From Myxococcales bacterium (GTDB taxonomy: Bacteria; Myxococcota_A; Polyangia; Polyangiales; Polyangiaceae): 64,000 bases of DNA. The translations under genes were made by a program, and so were the position numbers. The notes below the pieces were generated by a model. It did not search any database. It had not been told where the DNA came from and worked only from the letters and a program-made list of their open reading frames with translations. This document shows, piece after piece, positions 17,518-25,686 of the stretch. The stretch is from positions 124,001 through 188,000 of the forward strand of contig SECP01000001.1 of assembly GCA_004193285.1 (NCBI GenBank). Direction: 5' to 3'. Numbering within the stretch: the stretch's first letter is position 1; each line of letters opens with the position of its first letter.

Positions 17518-18651
17518 TCACACTCGCCTCGGCACGATGTCGTTGCCGATGATTTCGCCGAACGGCCCGGTCAGATTCAACTCGGCGGGGGCCGCGCTCC
17601 GTGCGAGCGGCAGCTTCGGGAAGAGCAGCTCGGCCGTGCGGTACGCCTCCTCCAAGTGCGGGTAGCCGGAGAGAATGAACGTCTCGATGCCCAGCTCTCG
17701 GTACTCGAGCAATCGGCGCGCAACCGTATCCGGATCGCCGACGAGGGCCGTACCCGCACCCCCGCGTACCAGCCCGACGCCCGCCCAGAGATCGGGGCTG
17801 ACCTCGAGCTTGTCTCGCCGGCCGCCGTGGAGGCTGGACATGCGGCGCTGGCCCTCGGAGTCGAAACGCGAAAACGACTGTTGAGCAGCGGCGATGGCCG
17901 AGTCGTCCAAGTGGCTGATCAGCCGCTCGGCGGCCGCCCACGCCTCGCTGCGGGTCTCACGCACGATGACGTGCAGTCGAATGCCGAAGCGGAGCTTCCG
18001 ACCCCGTGCCTCGGCGCGCTCGCGCATGTCTTGGAGCTTCTGGGCGACGGCGGCCGGAGGCTCGCCCCACGTGAGGTAGACGTCCACGTGCTTGGCCGCG
18101 AGCTCGTGCGCGGCCGGCGAAGACCCCCCGAAGTAGAGCGGAGGATACGGCCGCTGCACGGGTGGGTAGAGGATCTTCGCTCCGCGCACCCGCAAGTGCT
18201 GTCCCTCGAAGTCCAAGGTTTCGCCCGCGCTCACGCGGCGCCAGATCTCCAGGAACTCGTCCGTCTGCCGATAGCGCGCGTCGTGGTCGAGGAAGATGCC
18301 GTCTCCGGCCGCCTCGCTCGGATCGCCCCCGGTGACGACGTTGATGAGCAGTCGGCCTCCCGACAAGCGATCAAGAGTGGCCGCGATGCGGGCACCTGCG
18401 GTCGGCGAAATGATGCCGGGGCGGAGCGCGACCAGGAACTTGAGTTGCTTCGTCGAGGGCATCACGGCCGACGCGACTGCCCAGGCGTCCTCGCAAGAGC
18501 GGCCTGTCGGCAAGAGCACGCCGCCGAAGCCGAGAGAATCCGCTGCTTGCGCGATCTGCTGCAAGTAGGGGAGCGACACCGCTCGCGCGCCCTCGGCGGT
18601 TCCTAGGAAGCGGCTGTCGCCATGGGTGGGTAAGAACCAGAAAAGCTCCAT
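17518..18651 (-). CDS. ssuD: FMNH2-dependent alkanesulfonate monooxygenase
   Basis: A 377-residue luciferase-like monooxygenase starting [17 protein letters not shown], the typical SsuD N-terminus. [35 protein letters not shown] and [19 protein letters not shown] are family hallmarks. SsuD oxidises C1-C14 alkanesulfonates to an aldehyde plus sulfite with FMNH2 from an SsuE-type reductase; no ssuE is seen in this window. It lies downstream of an SsuB-A-C set on the same strand but has its own sigma-54 promoter and enhancer palindrome. The predicted transcript starts only about 5 nt before the ATG. Confidence 0.93.
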   Translation of the reverse strand: MELFWFLPTHGDSRFLGTAEGARAVSLPYLQQIAQAADSLGFGGVLLPTGRSCEDAWAVASAVMPSTKQLKFLVALRPGIISPTAGARIAATLDRLSGGRLLINVVTGGDPSEAAGDGIFLDHDARYRQTDEFLEIWRRVSAGETLDFEGQHLRVRGAKILYPPVQRPYPPLYFGGSSPAAHELAAKHVDVYLTWGEPPAAVAQKLQDMRERAEARGRKLRFGIRLHVIVRETRSEAWAAAERLISHLDDSAIAAAQQSFSRFDSEGQRRMSSLHGGRRDKLEVSPDLWAGVGLVRGGAGTALVGDPDTVARRLLEYRELGIETFILSGYPHLEEAYRTAELLFPKLPLARSAAPAELNLTGPFGEIIGNDIVPRRV

Positions 18652-18665
18652 GCTAGTGACTCACG

Positions 18666-18683
18666 AAGCAAAGTTTTGGCCGG
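18666..18683 (-). promoter_or_regulatory. Sigma-54 (-24/-12) promoter of ssuD
   Basis: Minus-strand CGGCCAAAACTTTGCT. The -24 GG is complementary to 18,680-18,681 and the -12 GC to 18,668-18,669, with exactly 10 bases between; TTTGCT fits the -12 consensus well. The transcript would start near 18,656, about 5 nt from the ATG. Confidence 0.6.
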
Positions 18684-18722
18684 CGCCAAACGCGCGTTCG
18701 TCGCCGGCTCGCGCTCAAGTGA

Positions 18723-18738
18723 TGCTGCTGTAGCAACA
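18723..18738. promoter_or_regulatory. Enhancer palindrome TGYTGC-N4-GCARCA upstream of ssuD
   Basis: TGCTGCTGTAGCAACA, centred about 74 bp upstream of the predicted sigma-54 start of ssuD. Same 16-bp pattern as upstream of the porin operon. Confidence 0.6.
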
Positions 18739-18771
18739 CCGCGCGCGCAGCGGCTGCGTCGTCACGCACAG

Positions 18772-19512
18772 TCACGCGGCTCGCCAGGGCTGCAGCTTGG
18801 TCTCCAAAGCTTGCAGCAAACGGTCGGAAAGCTTGCCCAGCAGCGCAAAGCTGAAAATCGCGGCGAGGACGAGCTCGATGCGGCTCGTGCTTTGTCCGTC
18901 CACCATCAAGTATCCAAGCCCTCGGCTCGCGCCGAGCAGCTCCGCCGCGACGACGAACATCCACGACAGGCCGAGGCCGCTGCGAAGACCCGTCAGGTAG
19001 GCGGGCAGCGCCGCCGGAACCAGCACGTGCCGCGAGAGCGCCCAGCCGCCGTAGCCGTTCATCACCCCGACCTCCACCAAGCGCCGATCGATCGCCAAGA
19101 TGCCGGACAGCAGATTCAAATACACGGGGAAGAACGCGCCCACCGCGATCAGCGCCACCTTGGAGGTTTCTTGGATCCCGAGCCAGAGCAAGAAGAGCGG
19201 CACCCAGGCGAGGGACGGAATGCTGCGCAGCGCCTGCAGCGAGGGATCCAAAAGCTCGCGCAGTTTCTCGGAGCGACCGCAGCTTACCCCCAGCAACGTG
19301 CCAAAAGCGGCGCCGAGGGCAAAGCCGAGCACGAGCCGCGTCAGCGTCGACACCACGTGCTCGAGGAGCTCGCCGCTCCGCGAAAGCTCCAGCAATGTCA
19401 GCCCGATCGCGGTCGGCGCCGGCAGCCAGTTCGGCGGCAACACGCCGACGCGCGCCATGAGCTCCCACAGCCCGACGACGACCCCCGGTACGATCAGGCC
19501 GCGCGTTTTCAT
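18772..19512 (-). CDS. ssuC: ABC transporter permease, SsuC type
   Basis: A 246-residue inner-membrane permease with about six hydrophobic segments, including SIPSLAWVPLFLLWLGI and VALIAVGAFFPVYLNLLSG, the SsuC-typical stretches. The EAA-type loop is VEVGVMNGYGGWALSRHVLVPAALPAYLTGLR. It follows its binding protein by 7 bp and belongs to the order ATPase, binding protein, permease, then ssuD after a 120-bp gap with a separate promoter. It imports the aliphatic sulfonate captured by the Tat/lipo-type binding protein encoded upstream. Confidence 0.92.
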   Translation of the reverse strand: MKTRGLIVPGVVVGLWELMARVGVLPPNWLPAPTAIGLTLLELSRSGELLEHVVSTLTRLVLGFALGAAFGTLLGVSCGRSEKLRELLDPSLQALRSIPSLAWVPLFLLWLGIQETSKVALIAVGAFFPVYLNLLSGILAIDRRLVEVGVMNGYGGWALSRHVLVPAALPAYLTGLRSGLGLSWMFVVAAELLGASRGLGYLMVDGQSTSRIELVLAAIFSFALLGKLSDRLLQALETKLQPWRAA

Positions 19513-19519
19513 GCTCGGC

Positions 19520-20485
19520 TCAGCTGCGGCTCAGCTCTTGAGTGAAGGACGAGTCGATGAGCGAGCCCGCCACTTGGGGAACGTCCACCTCGGCTTTGAC
19601 AACGCCGCTCTTTTTGAGGACGTCACCGGCGGCTAGGATCACCGTCTTTTGCCGCTCGCCGATGCTAGGCGACGAGATGTCCGTCCGCGCGAGCACCGCC
19701 TTGCTGACCGCTTCGGTGAGGTGGGCTTCCTTGGCGAGCGCCTGCTGCAGCTCGGCCGGGTTCTTGAGCGCGTCCGCGCGGGCGCGTTCGTAAGCTGCGA
19801 TGACCGCCTTCACGAGCGCGGGGTAGCGTTGAGCGAGCTCCTCGCGCACGTTGAGGACGCCGTAGCTGTTGAACTCCGGGTTGCGAAAAAACAGGGTCGA
19901 CCCGTGCTCCAGCTCGGAGCTTGCCATCATTGGGTCTAGTCCGGACCACGCGTCCACGTCGCCTCGTTCGAGTGCCTTCTGGCCTTCCGGATGCTGGAGG
20001 GGGACGAGCTCGATGTCCTTCTCGGTGAGGCCCACGGAGTCCAGCGCACGCAGCAAGAAGATGAACGGGTCCGTGCCTCGCGTTACGGCCACGCGCTTGC
20101 CCTTCAGGTCCGCCAGGGCGCGGATACCGGTGCTCGGACGCGTGACCAACGCGGTCCACTCCGGCTTCGAGTACACGTAGACGGCCCGGATGGGGTTACC
20201 GTTGGCGCGCCCGACGAACGCGGCCGCGCCGGCGGTGGAGCCGAAGTCCACGCTCTTCGAGTTCAGGAACTCGAGCGCCTTGTTGGAGCCCAGGCTCTTC
20301 ACCCACTCGACCTTCACGCCCTCTTCGGAGAGGCCCTGCTCCAGATAACCCTTCTGCTTCAGGAGCAATCCTACCGGGTTATAGGTCGCGTAGTCCAAGC
20401 GGACCACGGCGGGCTTCTCCTTGCTGGCGCACGCCCCTAGAGCCGCGCTTCCTAGAATCGTCATCAAGCTACGTCGAGTAATCAT
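19520..20485 (-). CDS. ssuA: Aliphatic sulfonate ABC transporter substrate-binding protein
   Basis: A 321-residue SsuA-type protein. The N-terminus ITRRSLMTILGSAALGACAS carries both a twin-arginine motif and a lipobox (LGAC), so it may be a Tat-exported lipoprotein. The body shows LDYATYNPVGLLLKQKGYLEQ, SKSVDFGSTAGAAAFVGRANG, LKGKRVAVTRGTDPFIFLLRAL and RGDVDAWSGLDP, the usual SsuA ligand-pocket regions. It overlaps the upstream ATPase gene by 4 bp (ATGA) and precedes the permease by 7 bp. Together the three genes form a complete importer. Confidence 0.9.
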   Translation of the reverse strand: MITRRSLMTILGSAALGACASKEKPAVVRLDYATYNPVGLLLKQKGYLEQGLSEEGVKVEWVKSLGSNKALEFLNSKSVDFGSTAGAAAFVGRANGNPIRAVYVYSKPEWTALVTRPSTGIRALADLKGKRVAVTRGTDPFIFLLRALDSVGLTEKDIELVPLQHPEGQKALERGDVDAWSGLDPMMASSELEHGSTLFFRNPEFNSYGVLNVREELAQRYPALVKAVIAAYERARADALKNPAELQQALAKEAHLTEAVSKAVLARTDISSPSIGERQKTVILAAGDVLKKSGVVKAEVDVPQVAGSLIDSSFTQELSRS

Positions 20486-21345
20486 GAGTTTCCTTGCTGG
20501 GTGCGGCGAGCGAGATGAGCTTGCCCGCGCTGAATGGGGATGGGAGAGGCGGCGACGGTAGGGGAGGACGGCACTTCGTCCGCGCCCCCGAACTCGCGCA
20601 GCACGCGGCGCCGCAATCGCGAGAAGGCGCTGCTGGTTCGATCCCGCGGGCGCGCCAGGTCGACCGTGAGCTGCTCGCGGATTCGGCCCGGCCTTTCGCT
20701 GAGAACCACGATGCGGTCGGCGAGGTAGACCGCTTCCTCGATGTCGTGGGTCACGAGCAGTGTCGTCGCGCGAGCGAGCTCGCGGACGCGGGATAGCTCT
20801 TCCTGCAAGCGAGCCTTGGTGAACGCGTCCAGGGCCGCGAACGGCTCATCCAGCAGCAGCACGGAGGGACGGCGGGTCAACGCACGCGCCAGCGCGACGC
20901 GCTGAGCCATGCCGCCCGAGAGCTGGTGGGGGTAGGCGCGCGCGAATTCAGCGAGCCCCATCAGCGCGAGTTGCTCCGTGATGAGCGCGTGCTTCTCCGC
21001 GGCGGCCCTGCCCGGAAGCGCGAAGGCGACGTTGTCCGCCACGGTCAGCCAGGGAAACAAGCGGTGCTCTTGAAAGACCATGGCGCACTCCGCCGATGGC
21101 CCCAGCACCGGGGAGCCATTCACCGAAACCTCGCCTTCGCTCGGCCGCTCCAGACCTGCCACCAGGCGGAGTAAGGTGCTCTTGCCGCATCCGCTCCGAC
21201 CAACCAGCGCAACGACTTCACCGCGGGAGAGGTCGAGCTCGATACCGGAGAGCGCGGTGACTCGGTGCCCGTCGACCCCGCGAAAATCCTTCGTGACCCG
21301 GTGGAGTCGCACCGCAGCGCTGGGGCGATTGCCGGCGAGGAGCAT
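20482..21345 (-). CDS. ssuB: ABC transporter ATP-binding protein, SsuB type
   Basis: A 287-residue ATPase from the ATG at 21,345 (MLLAGNRPSA); an in-frame ATG at 21,393 would add 16 basic residues. Walker A GRSGCGKS, Q-loop FQEHRLFPW, signature LSGGMAQR, Walker B VLLLDEPFAALD and VTHDIEEA are all present. It is the first gene of the minus-strand ABC unit and is divergent from the porin operon. The intergenic region carries the enhancer palindromes of the porin promoter, and no sigma-54 promoter is seen in the direction of this gene. Confidence 0.92.
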   Translation of the reverse strand: MLLAGNRPSAAVRLHRVTKDFRGVDGHRVTALSGIELDLSRGEVVALVGRSGCGKSTLLRLVAGLERPSEGEVSVNGSPVLGPSAECAMVFQEHRLFPWLTVADNVAFALPGRAAAEKHALITEQLALMGLAEFARAYPHQLSGGMAQRVALARALTRRPSVLLLDEPFAALDAFTKARLQEELSRVRELARATTLLVTHDIEEAVYLADRIVVLSERPGRIREQLTVDLARPRDRTSSAFSRLRRRVLREFGGADEVPSSPTVAASPIPIQRGQAHLARRTQQGNS

Positions 21346-21417
21346 CGACGCGCCCTGAGCAATCCTCGTGCCGCATCGGGCACCGCGGCGCATCGCTAGA
21401 AAGCTTCGAGGCTAGGT

Positions 21418-21433
21418 TGCTGGGAGAACAGCA
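21418..21433. promoter_or_regulatory. Weaker enhancer-like palindrome
   Basis: TGCTGGGAGAACAGCA keeps the outer TGCTG/CAGCA of the TGYTGC-N4-GCARCA pattern. It starts 29 bp before the better site at 21,447. Confidence 0.35.
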
Positions 21434-21446
21434 GCTGCTGATCGAG

Positions 21447-21462
21447 TGTTGCTCTAGCAGCA
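21447..21462. promoter_or_regulatory. Enhancer palindrome TGYTGC-N4-GCARCA upstream of the porin operon
   Basis: TGTTGCTCTAGCAGCA, a near-perfect dyad centred about 85 bp upstream of the predicted sigma-54 start at about 21,540. Confidence 0.65.
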
Positions 21463-21512
21463 GCCGGCCACCGCCCCGGGCGAGATTTCGCGAAATATCG
21501 AGCGTCGAACGG

Positions 21513-21530
21513 TTGGCACCGCTCCTGCTT
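21513..21530 (+). promoter_or_regulatory. Sigma-54 (-24/-12) promoter of the porin-ssu-Rieske operon
   Basis: TTGGCACCGCTCCTGCTT: perfect -24 TGGCAC (GG 21,515-16), 10 bases, GC 21,527-28. Start predicted near 21,540, 51 nt before the porin ATG. Confidence 0.75.
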
Positions 21531-21590
21531 AGGGCCCTCACGGAGGTCGGCGCCGCGCGCATTCATCGCGGCGCCCCAAACAAACTCGAG

Positions 21591-22979
21591 ATGGTCTTCG
21601 GTCGTTCGCTCTTGTCTTGCTTCGTCGTGCTCGGTTTTGCGGCTACCGCACGAGCCCAGGCTCCCCAGGCCGCTCCGGCGCCCGCCGCTGCGCCCGCGCC
21701 GGCTACGGCCCCAGCGCCCGTGCCCGTGCCCGCGGCTCCGCCGGCACCAGTCGTCGTAGCGCCCGCTCCCGCGGCGCAACCGGCGCCAGATGCTCAGCCG
21801 GTCGTAACCTCCAGCACGCTGCCGCCCGTTGCCGCGGGGGAAGCCAACCCGCCCGGCGCCGTACCCAAGCCCAACGCCGAGCCGGTTCCGGCCGACCCCC
21901 CTGCGCCGGCTCCGGCCAAGGCTGCCGCGCCGCCACAGTTGAAGATTGAGGCTGCCAACGGGACCAGCATTCGCTTCGGCGTCTTGTGGCAGGGGCAGTT
22001 CGAAGCCCGCGGCAACTCGAACAACGACGACCTGACCCGCAATCTCTACGTCCGTCGCTTCGCGCTGTTGATCGGCGGCACGGTGCTGAAGGATTTCGAA
22101 TACTTCTTCGACAGCGACTTCGCGGACCTGTTCAAGGCGCCTACGGGCGAGCAGGGCCTCAAGAACGGCCCCAGCTTCCAGACCAAAGACGCCTTCGCGA
22201 CGTACCGAGTCTTCGACGACAAGCTCAAGGTCGACGGCGGCTTGCTGCTGCCGCCCGGGACGCACAACTTTCTCCAAGGTGGTGGGTCGCTCTACGGGTG
22301 GGACTTCTTCCTCAATACCTACCGCGCCGGCAACCTGTTCGGCAGCGTCAACAACCCCTACGGCCGCGACGTGGGTGCCCAGCTGCGCGGCATCGTCTTG
22401 GACGGCTTGCTCGAGTACCGCCTCGGCATCTTCCAAGGCAAGCGCAACACGCCCGCCAACGGCGCGGCTTCACGCAACGACTTTCGTTACGCTGGTCGCG
22501 TCCAGGTCAACTTCTTGGACCCCGAGACGAACTACTTTTACGGCGGCACCTACCTGGGCACCAAGAAGGTGTTCTCCGTCGGCGCTCTGTTCGATTACCA
22601 ACACGGTAGCCAGGAGTCGTACCGCGCGTTCGGTGCAGACGCGTTCTTGGACCTGCCGGTGGGACCGGGCGGCGTGACTGCGCAAGTCAATATCCTCCAT
22701 CGGGACGGCGGGTCGCGCATCGCGCTCCCGAGCCAGACCGCGTTCATGGCCGAAGCAGGCTACCGCTTCGACGCGATCAAGCTCAGCCCCATCGGCCGAT
22801 TCGAGCGTCGCTGGGGCGACGCGGCCGCCGGGCGCGAAACGGACGTCGGCGGCGGCGTGGCCTTCTGGCCCTACGGTCACAACAGCAACCTGAAGGCGTT
22901 TTACACGAGGTTGATCCCGGACTCTCCGGTGAAGGCCTACGACCAGTTCAACCTGCAGTGGCAGCTCTACTTCTACTGA
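21591..22979 (+). CDS. Outer-membrane porin (OprO/OprP-like) with Pro/Ala-rich N-terminal linker
   Basis: A 462-residue protein from ATG 21,591. MVFGRSLLSCFVVLGFAATARAQA is a Sec signal. A long Pro/Ala tract follows (about residues 23-115), probably periplasmic or wall-spanning, then a beta-barrel of phosphate-selective porin type (GTSIRFGVLWQGQFEARGNSN, VRRFALLIGGTVLKDFEYFFDSDFADLF, final residues QLYFY with C-terminal aromatic). It begins a seven-gene unit with SsuABC, a Rieske dioxygenase and an SfnC-like enzyme, so it likely lets a bulky sulfonate cross the outer membrane. The sigma-54 promoter upstream should drive the whole operon. Confidence 0.85.
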   Translation: MVFGRSLLSCFVVLGFAATARAQAPQAAPAPAAAPAPATAPAPVPVPAAPPAPVVVAPAPAAQPAPDAQPVVTSSTLPPVAAGEANPPGAVPKPNAEPVPADPPAPAPAKAAAPPQLKIEAANGTSIRFGVLWQGQFEARGNSNNDDLTRNLYVRRFALLIGGTVLKDFEYFFDSDFADLFKAPTGEQGLKNGPSFQTKDAFATYRVFDDKLKVDGGLLLPPGTHNFLQGGGSLYGWDFFLNTYRAGNLFGSVNNPYGRDVGAQLRGIVLDGLLEYRLGIFQGKRNTPANGAASRNDFRYAGRVQVNFLDPETNYFYGGTYLGTKKVFSVGALFDYQHGSQESYRAFGADAFLDLPVGPGGVTAQVNILHRDGGSRIALPSQTAFMAEAGYRFDAIKLSPIGRFERRWGDAAAGRETDVGGGVAFWPYGHNSNLKAFYTRLIPDSPVKAYDQFNLQWQLYFY

Positions 22980-23007
22980 GCGCTCACCAAGAAAGCTCCG
23001 CACCCTC

Positions 23008-24036
23008 ATGAACGCTCAATCATCCAAAGCTTTCCTCGCGCTCCTCGCCGCGCTGCCAGCGCTGCTGCTCGGTTGCCAAAAGCAAAGCGACGACGGCGCG
23101 GCGAAGTCCTCACCGAGCGCGGCACCGGTGGCCGCCGTTCCCGCGCCTCAGCCCGCTGGAGTCGTGCGCATCGGCTACCAGAAGATCGGCGCGCCCTTCT
23201 TGCTCAAATCCCGCAGCGCGGATCTCGACAAGCACTTGTCGGAGAAGGGCGCGAAGGCCGAGTGGACGGAGTTCAAGCACGGCCCGGCCGTCCTCGAAGC
23301 CATTAAGGCCAAAGAGGTGGACGTGGGCTACGTCGGTGAGACACCGCCCGTGTTCGCGCAGGCGGGCGGGGTGGACTTCGTCTATGTGGCGACGGATCCT
23401 CCCGCGCCCAAGGCCGAGGCGTTGATCGTGCGCAAGGACTCGCCGCTCAAGAGCCTCAAAGACCTCAAAGGCAAGAAGGTCGCCCTGAACCGCGGCTCCA
23501 ACGTGCATTACTTGCTCGTTCGGGCGCTCGAGAGCGCGAAGCTCACGCTCAAGGACATCGAGGTGGTGTACCTGGCCCCGGGTGACGCGCGGCCTGCCTA
23601 CGATAGCGGCAAGGTGGACGCCTGGGTGATCTGGGATCCGTTCCTGGCCGCCGCGGAGAACGCCGGCTCTCGCCAGCTGGCGAGCGGCGAAGGCTTGGTG
23701 GACAACCGCTTGTTCTACGTTGCGCGTCGTCAATTCGCCGAGGAGCACCCGGAGCTTTTGCGCGCCACCCTCGACGAGTTCAAGGCCCTGAGCGATTGGG
23801 AGAGCAAGAACCCCGAAGAGGCATCGAAGATCCTCGCCGCTTCGTCAGGCGTCGCCTACGAAGCTCTGCTGCTCTCGGAGAAGCGTCACGCGTACGGCAT
23901 CTTGCCCGTCACTGACGAGGTGCTCGACGCCCAGCAGAAGATCGCCGATTCGTTCCGCAAGCTCGACTTGATTCCCAAGGACATCAAGACACGGGACGCC
24001 TTCTTGCCGGCGGCCGTCTACGCAGACAAGCCATGA
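23008..24036 (+). CDS. ssuA: Sulfonate ABC transporter substrate-binding lipoprotein
   Basis: A 342-residue SsuA. The lipobox is LLLGCQK (Cys about 23) after MNAQSSKAFLALLAALPA. It shows VVRIGYQKIGAPFLLKSR, EVDVGYVGETPPVFAQAGGVDFVYVATDPPAPKAEALIV, KGKKVALNRGSNVHYLLVRAL and KVDAWVIWDPFL, standard aliphatic-sulfonate-binding motifs. The same motifs are found in the C-terminal domains of both sigma-54 regulators of this window, so receptor and regulator probably recognise related ligands. It follows the porin by 28 bp and overlaps the permease gene by 4 bp. Confidence 0.93.
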   Translation: MNAQSSKAFLALLAALPALLLGCQKQSDDGAAKSSPSAAPVAAVPAPQPAGVVRIGYQKIGAPFLLKSRSADLDKHLSEKGAKAEWTEFKHGPAVLEAIKAKEVDVGYVGETPPVFAQAGGVDFVYVATDPPAPKAEALIVRKDSPLKSLKDLKGKKVALNRGSNVHYLLVRALESAKLTLKDIEVVYLAPGDARPAYDSGKVDAWVIWDPFLAAAENAGSRQLASGEGLVDNRLFYVARRQFAEEHPELLRATLDEFKALSDWESKNPEEASKILAASSGVAYEALLLSEKRHAYGILPVTDEVLDAQQKIADSFRKLDLIPKDIKTRDAFLPAAVYADKP

Positions 24037-24836
24037 GTCGAAGGGCCGCTCTCGAGCTGGCCCGCCGCCGCGCGCGACCGGTGCTCCCCTGGGTGGCGCC
24101 GGTCGTGCTCGTGCTGCTTTGGGAGCTGTCTTCGCGCCGCGGCTGGATTTCCGCAGATTTGGCGCCAGCGCCGCTAGACGTGCTGCGTGCCGCGATCAGC
24201 GCGACCAAGCACCAGCAGCTCTTGACTCACTTGCTGGTGAGCACCGGACGCGCAGGCCTCGGGACGCTCATCGGCTCGGCAATTGGCCTGACTCTCGGCC
24301 TCGCCACCGGCCTCTCACGCCCGCTGCAGTTGCTGCTGGACGGTCCCCTCCAAATGCTGCGCGCGGTACCCGCCCTCGCGCTCGTTCCTTTGGTCATCCT
24401 TTGGTTCGGCCTGGGGGAGACAGCCAAGATCTTCATCGTGGTGGTGACCGTGGTTTTCCCCGTCTACTTGAACACTTTTCACGGTGTGCGCAGCGTCGAC
24501 CCGCAGCTCGTGGAGATGGCGCGAGTTTACGACGTGCGCGGGTTCGCACTCTACCGCGAGGTCATTTTGCCAGGGGCGCTCCCTTCGATCCTCGTCGGCC
24601 TGCGCTTCGCGCTCGGCATGTCGTGGCTCGTCATCATCATCGCCGAGACGCTAGGGGCGACGAGCGGCCTGGGCTACCTCGCCGGCAACGCGCGGGACTT
24701 CATGCAGATGGACATGCTCGTGCTCACGATCGTGCTGTGGGGCATGTTGGGCAAGGGCGCGGATCTCCTCGCGCGCGGCCTCGAACGCTGGTTATTGCCT
24801 TGGCAGCCCAAGGCCCAACGAATGAGCGCGGATTAG
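24033..24836 (+). CDS. ssuC: Sulfonate ABC transporter permease
   Basis: A 267-residue permease with LLWELSSRRGWISADLAPAP at the N-terminus, MLRAVPALALVPLVILWFGLGE, VFPVYLNTFHGVRSVDPQLVEMARVY and the coupling segment REVILPGALPSILVGLRFALG. These are typical SsuC features with about six transmembrane segments. It overlaps the ssuA stop (ATGA) and is 6 bp from the ssuB start, so it is part of one tightly coupled operon. Confidence 0.94.
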   Translation: MSRRAALELARRRARPVLPWVAPVVLVLLWELSSRRGWISADLAPAPLDVLRAAISATKHQQLLTHLLVSTGRAGLGTLIGSAIGLTLGLATGLSRPLQLLLDGPLQMLRAVPALALVPLVILWFGLGETAKIFIVVVTVVFPVYLNTFHGVRSVDPQLVEMARVYDVRGFALYREVILPGALPSILVGLRFALGMSWLVIIIAETLGATSGLGYLAGNARDFMQMDMLVLTIVLWGMLGKGADLLARGLERWLLPWQPKAQRMSAD

Positions 24837-24842
24837 GCAATA

Positions 24843-25667
24843 ATGACGAGCTACAAGTCTCCCTGCGGCGCTTCTGTCGTCCTCGATGGCCTCTCCAAGA
24901 GCTTCGGTGAGCGGCAGGTGCTGGCGGACGTAGAGCTGGCAATTCCACCCGGGCAATTCGTTGCGATCGTGGGTCGCAGCGGCTCCGGCAAGAGCACCCT
25001 GCTGCGCCTGCTCTGCGGGCTGGAGGAACCGACGGCGGGCGGTGCGCGCGTCGTCGACGCCGACGGCCGAGACGCGAAGGGCCAGGTTCGCGTGGTTTTT
25101 CAAGAGCCGCGGCTTTTGCCCTGGAAGACGCTGCTCGCCAATGTGGGCATCGGCGGGCGGGGAACGAGCGACGCGCTGGCGCGCCAAGTGCTCGCTTCGG
25201 TCGGGCTCGGTGATCGCTTGAACGACTACCCCGCCGTTCTCTCCGGTGGCCAGAAGCAGCGCGTGGCGCTCGCTCGCGCGCTCGTGCACGAGCCGTGCGT
25301 GATGCTGCTGGACGAGCCGTTCGGCGCGCTCGACGCGCTCACCCGAATCGAGGCGCAGCGCTTGGTGGAAGACTTGTGGCGCGAGCGCGGCTTCACGGCG
25401 CTCCTCGTTACCCACGACGTGACCGAGGCGGTGCTGCTCGCGGATCGCGTGATCTTGATCGAGGAAGGGCGAATCGCGGAGAGCTTCGAGGTGGCGGTGC
25501 CACGCCCGCGCCGTCGTGATAACGCGGAGCTAGCCAAGATCGCGAGTGCGGTGCTGGACCGGATCTTCAGCGGCAGCGCCGAGCGCAACGCCGCGTCACC
25601 CCCGAGCGGGCCGCGCGAAAAGCAGAGCCCGACCCCGACCATCGCGGCCGTGCAGGCCGGAATCTGA
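24843..25667 (+). CDS. ssuB: Sulfonate ABC transporter ATP-binding protein
   Basis: A 274-residue ATPase: Walker A GRSGSGKS, Q-loop FQEPRLLPW, signature LSGGQKQR, Walker B VMLLDEPFGALD, H-loop VTHDVTEA. The last 35 residues (rich in Ala, Ser, Pro) extend beyond the normal SsuB C-terminus. It completes the SsuABC importer of the porin operon and is followed 19 bp later by the Rieske oxygenase gene. Confidence 0.93.
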   Translation: MTSYKSPCGASVVLDGLSKSFGERQVLADVELAIPPGQFVAIVGRSGSGKSTLLRLLCGLEEPTAGGARVVDADGRDAKGQVRVVFQEPRLLPWKTLLANVGIGGRGTSDALARQVLASVGLGDRLNDYPAVLSGGQKQRVALARALVHEPCVMLLDEPFGALDALTRIEAQRLVEDLWRERGFTALLVTHDVTEAVLLADRVILIEEGRIAESFEVAVPRPRRRDNAELAKIASAVLDRIFSGSAERNAASPPSGPREKQSPTPTIAAVQAGI

Positions 25668-25686
25668 CCGGAAGCAAAGAGGAACC

